Position numbers and translations under genes: made by a program. The notes beneath the pieces were generated by a model, which did no database searches, was not told the DNA's origin, and saw only the letters and a program-made list of their open reading frames with translations. From Rhodococcus sp. AW25M09 (GTDB lineage Bacteria > Actinomycetota > Actinomycetes > Mycobacteriales > Mycobacteriaceae), in contig NZ_CAPS01000076.1 in assembly GCF_000333955.1 (NCBI RefSeq), positions 1-64,000 of the forward strand: a stretch of DNA of 64,000 bases, given 5' to 3'. Below, in pieces: positions 55,307 to 63,032 of the stretch (positions within the stretch are counted from its first letter, which is position 1; each line of letters starts with the position of its first letter).

Positions 55307-57957
55307 ACGCGACCGATCCGGAACAACCGGCTGCTGCGACCGCGTCGACGCTGTCGGACGACGGGCACGACCCTGTCGGACCGTCGTGGCTGTCGAAGCG
55401 AGCGACAGCCCTCGCGGTGGTTGCATCCGCGGTGATGCGCCAGCTCCGGCGGGTGTGGTCACTCATCCTGTTCGGTGTCGTGGGAGCCCCGGTCAGTCTC
55501 GCCTTGCTCGCGGTCGTGTGGGCGACGGGCATCACTGCGGCCGTCATGGACGACCGCGGCGAGCTGGACAAGTACTTCGCCGTGGGCATAATGCCGTTCG
55601 AGCACTGGCACCTGTGGACGCCGCTGACCTCGGGGCTGGCGGCACCCAACATCGCCGGTTGTGTCGTGGCGACGATCGCGGTTCTGCTCGCCGCTGCGCC
55701 GATCGAACGCCGCATCGGGTCCCGTCGTTTCGCCGTTGCGGCATTCGTCACCCAAGTGGCCGGTTCACTGCTCGGTCTCGGTCTCGCGGCTCTGGCCAAG
55801 ACTTTCGACGCCGATTGGGGCTTCCGGTTGCACGTCGGTACCGCCGTCGGTCCGACGACCTGGATCTTCGGGGTGGTGCTGGTCGCCACGTCGCGAATGG
55901 ATACGTTGTGGCGCAGGCGGATCCGCGTCGGCGTGCTGGCCTTGCTGGTGACGTTGGCCCTGTTCGGTGGTCACTTGCAGGACGTGATCCGACTGGCTGC
56001 TGCAGTCGTCGGGCTGGTAGCTGGGCCGTGGATCGTGGGCCGTTCGGCGCGTGGTCCTCGATTGGCGGGCACTCAACGTGAAGGGCGCGTGTTGGTGGCG
56101 CTGATCGTCGCCGCGAGTGCCCTGGGCCCGGTGCTGGCAGCCCTGAGCCCCAACGCGGTCGGTCCTTTCGCCGTACTTCGCGACGTGGTTCGAGGAGTTC
56201 CGTACACAGCGGCAGAGGTGCGCGAAATCTGCGCCGATGCGACTACCGACCCGGAGGAATGCCGGCGCGGTCTGCTCGATCTCAGGCTCGGAGGCGTGGG
56301 TCCGACCATCCTGAGCATCATGCCGTCGCTGTTCTTACTGGTGGTCAGCGACGGACTCCGACGGGGCAGGCGCTTCGCCTGGGCGATGGCGTTCGTCTCC
56401 CAGGTGATTCTGCTCGCACTGTCGCTGGCCAACTTCGCCATTCGGTTCTTGGAGGCCGGTGACGACCAGACACTGTTCTACGGACTGGAATCACCGACCG
56501 CATATCGCACCGCCGTGCCGTTTCTGCTGCCACTGATCGTGTTGGTGGTCCTGATCGTCACCCGTCGGTTCTTCGATGTATCGGCACCATCGGGTACTTA
56601 TCGACGATGGACGGCGTCGGTGATCGGCGTCGGCGTCGGACTGGCCCTGGTCTATTCGATCGGTGGGTATCTGGCGCGTGGTGGTTTTGCCGATTCGCCA
56701 TCGTTCGGTGGCCTGTTGGCGGACTTCCCGCAGCGCTTGGTTCCGCCGGTGTATCTGCAGTGGCTCGAACCCGCTCTGTTGCCGCAGAGCATCCCCACCA
56801 CTTTGCTGTTCGAGTGGACCGGAGTGCTGTTCTGGGTGGTGGTATGCGTTCTGGCCGTGAGTACCTTCCTGACTCCGGTGTACGGGCCGGAGACCGACGC
56901 CACCGAACAAGCGCGCGGAATGCTCATGGCCAGCAGTGGATCGGCGCTGTCGTGGATGACGACCTGGCGCGGAAACAGGTACTGGTTCGGTCCCGACGGC
57001 CGCAGCTATGTCGCCTACCGCGTCATCTCCGGGGTTGCGCTGACGACCGGAGATCCCGTCGGTCCGCGAGAGTCGTTGCGCGAGAATGTCGTCGACTTCG
57101 CAGAATTTGCATCGAAGAACGGGTGGATTCCGTGCTTCTACTCCGTCACTTCCGATGTTCGCCGCATCACCGATTCCCTCGGATGGGGCGGAATTCAGGT
57201 CGGTGAGGAGACGGTGTTGGACTTGGACGGAATTGCGTTCACCGGCAAACGATTCCAGGATGTGCGGACTGCGCTCAACCGTGCGAAGAAAGCGGGCGTC
57301 GCCGCCGAATGGATTCGTTTCCCGTCGGCACCGCTGGCCATCACCGACCAGATCACCGCGATTTCCGAGGAATGGGTCGCAGACAAGGGCATGCCCGAGA
57401 TGGGTTTCACCCTCGGTGGTCTCGAGGAGGTCGACGACGAGAACGTCCGGTGCCTGATCGCCGTCGACGAGCACCGGACCGTGCACGGCGTGACCTCGTG
57501 GATGCCGGTGTACGAGGACGGACTGATCGTCGGATGGACGCTCGACTTCATGCGGCGTCGCTCGGAAGGCTTCCGGCCCACGATGGAATTCCTCATCGCG
57601 TCGGCTGCTCTGCTGTGCGAGCAGGAGGGTGCCCGGTTCCTCAGCTTGTCGGGCGCGCCGCTGGCCAAGGTCGACGAGAAGCAACCCGAGCACGTCTCCA
57701 GTGCGGAGCAATCGACCCTGTCGGGGCTGCTCGAGCGACTGTTGGACGTGCTCGGGCGAACTCTCGAACCCGTCTACGGTTTCCGTTCGCTGCTGGCGTT
57801 CAAATCCAAGTTCCAGCCTCGCTACGAGTCCATGCACATGACGTTCGCAGATCCGGCTGCGCTGCCCAGTATCGGGAACGCGATCGGGCGGGCCTACCTC
57901 CCGGACGTGTCGATCGGGCAGGGTTTCAAGCTGGTGCGCACCATGATCGAGCGGTGA
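55303..57957 (+). CDS. MprF/AlpS-like aminoacyl-lipid synthase (DUF2156) with N-terminal membrane region
   Basis: 884 aa. About a dozen hydrophobic segments (to about residue 540), the first group resembling a rhomboid-like fold (GIMPFEHWHLWTPLTSGL), then a C-terminal GNAT-type DUF2156 catalytic domain (about 560-884; FGPDGRSYVAYRVISGVALTTGDPVG, KRFQDVRTALNRAKKAG, WTLDFMRRRSEGFRPTMEFLI). Such domains use aminoacyl-tRNA to aminoacylate PG or diacylglycerol in the outer leaflet. GTG 55303 (AGGA upstream) overlaps the esterase stop; an ATG at 55273 would overlap more. Amino acid and lipid not determined; alanine, as for corynebacterial AlpS, is a guess. Confidence 0.87.
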   Translation: MNATDPEQPAAATASTLSDDGHDPVGPSWLSKRATALAVVASAVMRQLRRVWSLILFGVVGAPVSLALLAVVWATGITAAVMDDRGELDKYFAVGIMPFEHWHLWTPLTSGLAAPNIAGCVVATIAVLLAAAPIERRIGSRRFAVAAFVTQVAGSLLGLGLAALAKTFDADWGFRLHVGTAVGPTTWIFGVVLVATSRMDTLWRRRIRVGVLALLVTLALFGGHLQDVIRLAAAVVGLVAGPWIVGRSARGPRLAGTQREGRVLVALIVAASALGPVLAALSPNAVGPFAVLRDVVRGVPYTAAEVREICADATTDPEECRRGLLDLRLGGVGPTILSIMPSLFLLVVSDGLRRGRRFAWAMAFVSQVILLALSLANFAIRFLEAGDDQTLFYGLESPTAYRTAVPFLLPLIVLVVLIVTRRFFDVSAPSGTYRRWTASVIGVGVGLALVYSIGGYLARGGFADSPSFGGLLADFPQRLVPPVYLQWLEPALLPQSIPTTLLFEWTGVLFWVVVCVLAVSTFLTPVYGPETDATEQARGMLMASSGSALSWMTTWRGNRYWFGPDGRSYVAYRVISGVALTTGDPVGPRESLRENVVDFAEFASKNGWIPCFYSVTSDVRRITDSLGWGGIQVGEETVLDLDGIAFTGKRFQDVRTALNRAKKAGVAAEWIRFPSAPLAITDQITAISEEWVADKGMPEMGFTLGGLEEVDDENVRCLIAVDEHRTVHGVTSWMPVYEDGLIVGWTLDFMRRRSEGFRPTMEFLIASAALLCEQEGARFLSLSGAPLAKVDEKQPEHVSSAEQSTLSGLLERLLDVLGRTLEPVYGFRSLLAFKSKFQPRYESMHMTFADPAALPSIGNAIGRAYLPDVSIGQGFKLVRTMIER

Positions 57958-57981
57958 CGAGGGCTGCGGGTTCCCGGCGGA

Positions 57982-58836
57982 TCAACCGGCGGCGGAGCGA
58001 TTCCGGGACTTCACCGGCCCGCCCACCGACCCGTACACGTGCCGCGTACCGATCGGAACGACAAGGGGACGATCCGACATGGGATCGTCGATCACGGCGG
58101 CCTCCAGCCCGAACACGTCGAGCAGCAGTTGCTCCGAGATGACGTCCTGAGGCCGGCCGGCGGTGACGATTCGTCCCTGCTTCATCACGATCAATCTGTC
58201 GCTGTAGCGGAGTGCCAGGTTGAGGTCGTGCAACACCATGACGATCGTGCGGCCGAGTTCGTCGTGCAGGCGATCGACGAGGTCGAGAACCTCGATGGAG
58301 TGGGCCAGATCCAGGTAGGTGGTGGGTTCGTCGAGCAGCAGAATATCGGTGCCCTGAGCCAACGCCATCGAGATCCACGCACGCTGCCGTTGCCCTCCGG
58401 ACAGCTCGTCGACCGGTCGGTCGGCGAGCTCGCCGATGCCGGTCAGTTCGAGTGCATTCGCCACCTCGGACTCGTCGTCCGAGCTCCACTGCCTGATCCA
58501 CGATTGGTGCGGATGACGACCTCGTGAGACGAGGTCTGCAACTGTCAGTCCTTCGGGAGCGGTCGGTGCCTGCGGGAGCATTCCCAGGGTGCGGGCGACC
58601 TCCTTGGTCTTCATGGAGGAGATTGCCCGACCGTCGAGCATCACACCGCCGGTCTTGGGCCTGAGGAGTCGACCCAGAGAACGCAGCAGAGTGGACTTTC
58701 CGCAGCCGTTCGGACCGATCACAGTCGTGATCACTCCGGTGTGTATCTCGAGGTCCAGATGTTCGACGATGGTGCGATCGCCGTAACCGAGGCTGAGATC
58801 TTCCGCGATCAGACGCGAGGTGTGGCTGGTGGTCAT
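57982..58836 (-). CDS. Siderophore ABC transporter ATP-binding protein (FecE/FepC-like)
   Basis: 284-aa ABC ATPase: Walker A GPNGCGKST, LSGGQRQRAWIS signature, Walker B LLLDEPTTYLD, switch His in VLHDLNLALRYSD. The GRHPHQSW insertion near the Q-loop is typical of iron-siderophore importers. Overlaps the permease stop (ATGA). Converges with the aminoacyl-lipid synthase. Confidence 0.93.
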   Translation of the reverse strand: MTTSHTSRLIAEDLSLGYGDRTIVEHLDLEIHTGVITTVIGPNGCGKSTLLRSLGRLLRPKTGGVMLDGRAISSMKTKEVARTLGMLPQAPTAPEGLTVADLVSRGRHPHQSWIRQWSSDDESEVANALELTGIGELADRPVDELSGGQRQRAWISMALAQGTDILLLDEPTTYLDLAHSIEVLDLVDRLHDELGRTIVMVLHDLNLALRYSDRLIVMKQGRIVTAGRPQDVISEQLLLDVFGLEAAVIDDPMSDRPLVVPIGTRHVYGSVGGPVKSRNRSAAG

Positions 58837-59933
58837 ACGGAAGCCTTTCGGTTACTGCGAACGAGAAGGTACAGAAGGAACGGTCCGCCGAGGGCCGAGG
58901 TGACGATGCCGACAGGCAGTTCCACCGGCAGAATCGTGCGAGCGATGAGATCGCTGGCCACGACCAGCAGCCCACCGAGCAGTGCTGACGCGATGATCGG
59001 TGGGCCGGGGGTCCGCAGGATCCGGAGGGCGATCTGAGGAGCTGCCAACGCGACGAATCCGATGGGGCCTGCCGCGGCAGTGGCGATCGCGGCGAGAGCG
59101 ACGGCAGCGAGCAGCATCATTGCCTGACTGTGTTGCAGGCGCACACCGAGTGATCGCGCGTTGTCATCGCCCAGACGCAGTGCGCCGAGCGTGAACGTCG
59201 CGGCGACGGTGCCGCCGCCGACGAGAACGAGTGCGATAGCCACCGGCCACACCGACGCCCAGTCGGCGCCGTTGAGCGAGCCGTTGAGCCAGACCTGAGC
59301 GCGCGAAACGTCGTTGATGTCGGCGCTGATCAGCAGCCAACCGATCATTGCGGTGAGCATCGCGTTGACGGCGATTCCCACCAGAATGAGCCGGAAGCCG
59401 TCGACACCCTTGCGCCAGGCCAGGGTATAGATCGCGATCGCGGTAAGCAGGCCGCCGATCAGCGCCGCCAGCGGTAGACCGAGGGTGGCGAGCAGACCGC
59501 TGAAGCTGCCGCCTCCGCCGAGGACGATCAACGCGACGGCTGCGGCACTGGAACCGGCGGTGATGCCGAGGATGTCGGGGCTGGCGAGCGCGTTGCGGGA
59601 GATCGACTGGGTGATCGCGCCGGAGATTCCGAGCGCCGCGCCGACGAGCAGGCCGGTCAGAGATCGCGGCAGACGCAGGTCCATCACGATGAACCGCTCG
59701 ATCCTCGTCCCACCGCCGAGCAGTACATCGAGCACCTGCGCTATCGACATCGGAAAGTCGCCACGTCCGATGTTCACACACATGATCAGTACCAGGGCCG
59801 CGGCCAGTAGGGCGGTCGCGATGACCATGAAAGGTCGTCGGACCAGAGAGATCGGACCCAGGCGAAATGCGGGCCGGCCGCGAACGACGCCCCTACTCGG
59901 CGGTGGTGTGGCGGAGTTCAGATCCGTGGTCAC
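58833..59933 (-). CDS. FecCD-type siderophore permease
   Basis: 366 aa, GTG start overlapping the previous stop (GTGA). About ten transmembrane helices with FecCD hallmarks LRLPRSLTGLLVGAALGISG, NALASPDILGITAGS, and GPIGFVALAAPQIALRIL. Inner-membrane channel subunit for a ferric siderophore, partner of the 59930 gene and the ATPase at 57982. Confidence 0.93.
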   Translation of the reverse strand: MTTDLNSATPPPSRGVVRGRPAFRLGPISLVRRPFMVIATALLAAALVLIMCVNIGRGDFPMSIAQVLDVLLGGGTRIERFIVMDLRLPRSLTGLLVGAALGISGAITQSISRNALASPDILGITAGSSAAAVALIVLGGGGSFSGLLATLGLPLAALIGGLLTAIAIYTLAWRKGVDGFRLILVGIAVNAMLTAMIGWLLISADINDVSRAQVWLNGSLNGADWASVWPVAIALVLVGGGTVAATFTLGALRLGDDNARSLGVRLQHSQAMMLLAAVALAAIATAAAGPIGFVALAAPQIALRILRTPGPPIIASALLGGLLVVASDLIARTILPVELPVGIVTSALGGPFLLYLLVRSNRKASV

Positions 59934-61405
59934 AGGCCGACCAACTTCCGGCGTCGGACGAGGGCGATGAAGAACGGCGCTCCGAACAGGGCCAGAACGA
60001 TGCCCACCTGGAGCTCTCCCGGGCGCACGACAACGCGTCCGATCACGTCGGCGACCAGCAACATCACACCGCCCATGAGACCGGCATAGGGGACCAGCCA
60101 GCGGTAGTCGGGACCGGTCACCGCGCGCGCAACATGTGGAACGACGAGGCCGATGAAGGCAATGGGCCCGCATGCTGCGGTCGCTGCGCCGGTCAGCAGA
60201 GTGATGGCCAGGATTCCGACGGTTCGGGTGACCGCGATGTTGGTTCCGAGTGACCGTGCAACGTCCTCACCGAGGCTGATGACGTTCAGGCCGGGAGTGC
60301 TCGCGAGTGCAATGAGGACTCCGACCACAAGAAATGGCAGGACCTGCCACAGCACGTCCAGGCCACGACCGGCGACGGATCCGACCACCCAGAAGCGGTA
60401 GCCGTCGAGGCTGGTCTGGTCGAGCAGCACGACGGCGTTGGTCATCGCCGACAGGAAGAATGCGACGCCTGCTCCCGCCAGGGCCAGATTGATCGGACTC
60501 GATCTACCCGACCCGATCGACGACAGCCCGAATACGACGATGCTCGCTACGGCGGAACCGGCGAAGGCAAACCACAGGTACTGACTCGGTGAGGTGAACC
60601 GGAACAGGTAGATGGCCATCACGACGAAGAAGGCCGCACCGGAATTGAGGCCGAGCAAGCTGGCGTCGGCCAGGGGGTTGCGGGTGTGTCCCTGGATGAG
60701 GGCACCGGCGATACCGAGTGCTGTACCGACGACCAGGGCGAGCACCGTGCGAGGCATTCGCAATGTGCGCACGATGATGTCGGTGTCGGTGCCCGTCGAG
60801 TCGATGAGAGCGTGGGCGATCTCTGCGAACGTCAGTGGGCGCGCGCCGATGGCAATGCTGGCGAGGATGCCTGCCACGAGAGCGACGACCAGGACTGCCA
60901 GGCCGAGCATCCTCCGCCGCCGAACGGCGGCCACCGAACCGTCCGTGGGAATCGGCTCGAATCCCTGGTTGGAAGCGGTCCTTTCGCGGACGACCTCGGA
61001 CGATGCAGCGCCCATCCCGAACTGACGACGAAGGGCTCGGCGCGCGCCGATGGGCCCCTTGGTGGCGCTGTCGCGCAGCGTGAGTCCCAGCCAGCGTCGA
61101 CCGGTGCTCTGACCTTCGTTGCCGTCGCGGTAACCGCGGTTCCAGACGAACAGGGCCGTCGCGATGCAGACCGCAATGGTTCCGAACACGAATCTGTCCG
61201 CCTGGCCGCCACCGTTGTCGTCGCGCAGAGCGCCGACGATCGACCACCCGACGAGCAGCGGAATCAACACGATCAGGGTGTCGACAGCCGCAGCAGCGAT
61301 GCGGGAGCTCCACGGCGGCGGCCCGGTGGGCACGTCCTCGGTCCCGTACTGCTCGCCGCGAGTTCGGCGAGCGACATGGGAGCCGCTGAGTGGAGTTGCA
61401 GTCAC
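59930..61405 (-). CDS. Fusion: RDD domain + FecCD-type siderophore permease
   Basis: 491 aa, GTG start. Residues about 30-130 are an RDD-type membrane domain (SSRIAAAAVDTLIVLIPLL, second helix FGTIAVCIATALFVW, GQSTGRRWLGL), followed by a basic linker and a full FecCD permease (about 163-491; RMPRTVLALVVGTALGIAG, NPLADASLLGLNSGAAF, GPIAFIGLVVPHVARAV). First gene of the importer operon; an IdeR box is 107 bp upstream. The RDD addition to a siderophore permease is uncommon. No solute-binding protein gene is adjacent. Confidence 0.9.
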   Translation of the reverse strand: MTATPLSGSHVARRTRGEQYGTEDVPTGPPPWSSRIAAAAVDTLIVLIPLLVGWSIVGALRDDNGGGQADRFVFGTIAVCIATALFVWNRGYRDGNEGQSTGRRWLGLTLRDSATKGPIGARRALRRQFGMGAASSEVVRERTASNQGFEPIPTDGSVAAVRRRRMLGLAVLVVALVAGILASIAIGARPLTFAEIAHALIDSTGTDTDIIVRTLRMPRTVLALVVGTALGIAGALIQGHTRNPLADASLLGLNSGAAFFVVMAIYLFRFTSPSQYLWFAFAGSAVASIVVFGLSSIGSGRSSPINLALAGAGVAFFLSAMTNAVVLLDQTSLDGYRFWVVGSVAGRGLDVLWQVLPFLVVGVLIALASTPGLNVISLGEDVARSLGTNIAVTRTVGILAITLLTGAATAACGPIAFIGLVVPHVARAVTGPDYRWLVPYAGLMGGVMLLVADVIGRVVVRPGELQVGIVLALFGAPFFIALVRRRKLVGL

Positions 61406-61511
61406 TGTGGTCCGGACTCCTCGCTGTGTCGGTGGTACACGGATTAGGTTACGGAACCCTTGCCCCCAACGTGAGACGAGGTAAGGGTAGCGGTACCTGA
61501 CCGCCGCGATG

Positions 61512-61530
61512 TCTGGTTAGGCTAACCTAT
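61512..61530. promoter_or_regulatory. IdeR/DtxR iron box
   Basis: TCTGGTTAGGCTAACCTAT matches the 19-bp DtxR/IdeR consensus (TTAGGTTAGSCTAACCTAA) at 16 of 19 positions, dyad core GTTAG-GCTAAC intact. It lies between the divergent permease (start 61405) and the 61586 gene, so iron-loaded IdeR could repress both. Confidence 0.85.
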
Positions 61531-61585
61531 GTCAGAGTCGGGGGCGAGACGAGTCCGCCCATCACGAATTTCGAGGAGCGATCAC

Positions 61586-62347
61586 GTGTCAGTGGCAACT
61601 GCGGTATTCACGGGCTGGTCCGATGTGCAGCGATTCGCCAATCGAACCGGCGGGACCGCGCTGCTGAACGGTTCGTGTGCGACCTTGCGCGCACTCAATC
61701 CCGAGTACCCGCGGATGTACGCGGTGGCAGCGATGGCGAACGAGGGTAAACGGCGGTGGTGGCAGTTGGCGGTCGGTGTCGGAGCCGGACGCATCGAGCA
61801 GATGTACCAGAGGTCGCTCGAGGATCTGGGCTTGCCGGAGGGGGCCGCAGTTCAGGTGGCGACGGCCTTGATTCATGCGGTGGTGGGCCGAGTGTCTGCG
61901 CTGCTGGTCGTGGAAGCACGTGCCTGGGATCCGGGTATCGACAATCTGTGGATTCACATGGACAGCGACGGTGGGATCGATTGGGCCGGGGTCGCGTCAC
62001 CGATTCTCCGAGTGCTGCCGGATGACCCGGCGTCGGGTGAGGCCGGCACGGTCACGCTGCCGTGTGAGCAGGCTCTGCTGATTTGGACTGCGCATCGCTG
62101 CACGACGTCACTCGGCGCGGTGTTCAGCGCGATATCGGAGCGCGCTCCGTTGGATGAGCGAGTGTTCTGGGCTCTGGTCGGCGATGCAATCCTGGGCGCC
62201 TCGACGCACGTACCGATTCTGGCCGGGGCGAGCGCCTCGGCCGGTGCGCGCCGGGGCCAGATGCTGCTCGACGCCATGGTTGCCGCGGGTGCTCCCGTGC
62301 GCTCACGCGTCGGGGCTGCGGGGCGCCAGAGGCTTCGCGCCTCGTGA
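61586..62347 (+). CDS. Iron-box-controlled protein of unknown function
   Basis: 253 aa, GTG start with GAGGAG 7 nt upstream and an IdeR box 56 bp upstream. No transmembrane segment and no signal peptide. The architecture weakly recalls FhuF/IucA-C-terminal ferric-siderophore-reductase-like proteins (RVFWALVGDAILGAS near the end), but the C-terminal Cys cluster that binds [2Fe-2S] in FhuF is missing; only three Cys are present (about 30, 166, 177). A siderophore-handling role is likely from context; reductase activity is unsupported. Confidence 0.6.
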   Translation: MSVATAVFTGWSDVQRFANRTGGTALLNGSCATLRALNPEYPRMYAVAAMANEGKRRWWQLAVGVGAGRIEQMYQRSLEDLGLPEGAAVQVATALIHAVVGRVSALLVVEARAWDPGIDNLWIHMDSDGGIDWAGVASPILRVLPDDPASGEAGTVTLPCEQALLIWTAHRCTTSLGAVFSAISERAPLDERVFWALVGDAILGASTHVPILAGASASAGARRGQMLLDAMVAAGAPVRSRVGAAGRQRLRAS

Positions 62348-62364
62348 AGACCTTGCGCTTCAGA

Positions 62365-62383
62365 TGAGGTATGCCTATGCTAA
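62365..62383. promoter_or_regulatory. Degenerate IdeR-like box
   Basis: TGAGGTATGCCTATGCTAA matches the DtxR/IdeR consensus at 14 of 19 positions. It lies 18 bp after the iron-box gene's stop and upstream of the terminator; with no gene starting closely downstream its function is doubtful. Confidence 0.35.
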
Positions 62384-62444
62384 TTTTCTACCGACGGACC
62401 GAGTCGGAGTCCTGAGGGCTGCAGTGACTCTCGGTCCTTGCCAC

Positions 62445-62488
62445 GGTGGGCCTCTCGTTCCTCGCGAGCGAGAGGCCCACCTATTTTT
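62445..62488 (+). terminator. Rho-independent terminator
   Basis: 13-bp perfect stem GGTGGGCCTCTCG (62445-62457) / CGAGAGGCCCACC (62469-62481), an 11-nt loop that can pair further, and a TATTTTT tract on the plus strand. Ends the iron-box gene's transcript. Confidence 0.88.
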
Positions 62489-62570
62489 GTGAGCTGTGCG
62501 TCGTGTATCTCTGATGGAGCGCCGACTCACCGGTCGGCCGACTTGTTTCGATGCGACCGGAGGCAGCGCA

Positions 62571-63032
62571 ATGACGGAATCGAACGGCACCACGGAACAG
62601 AAGCCCTTCGACGCCATGACGCCGGAACAGTTGACCGAGCTGTGTCAACGAGGATTCGACGGAGTCGTCGGTCTGAAGTACCTCGCTGTATCCGGTGACG
62701 ACGTGCGTGCAGAGTGGGACGTGACTCCGCAGCTGCATCAACCCGCCGGAATCATGCACGGCGGAGTCCTGTGTGCGGTGGTGGAATCGGTGGCCAGCAT
62801 CGCCGGGACGGCTTGGTTCGGGTCACGAGGACACGTCGTCGGTGTCAACAACAGCACCGATTTCCTCCGAGCCACACGATCGGGAACCCTGACCGCACAC
62901 GGACAACCGATTCACCGCGGACGCACGCAGCAGCTGTGGCAGGTGGACATCACCGACGACGGTGGACGCCTGATTGCACAAGGGAAAGTCCGGCTGGCAA
63001 ATATCGAAAACACTGCACATCTGGGACAGTGA
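62571..63032 (+). CDS. PaaI-like hotdog-fold thioesterase
   Basis: 153 aa. Hotdog signature HQPAGIMHGGVLCAVVESVAS with the conserved HGG, VGVNNSTDFLRAT, and GRTQQLWQVDI. PaaI/YbgC-type thioesterases hydrolyse acyl- or phenylacetyl-CoA. ATG 62571 has GGAGGC upstream. The stop overlaps the next gene's ATG (TGATG). Confidence 0.87.
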   Translation: MTESNGTTEQKPFDAMTPEQLTELCQRGFDGVVGLKYLAVSGDDVRAEWDVTPQLHQPAGIMHGGVLCAVVESVASIAGTAWFGSRGHVVGVNNSTDFLRATRSGTLTAHGQPIHRGRTQQLWQVDITDDGGRLIAQGKVRLANIENTAHLGQ

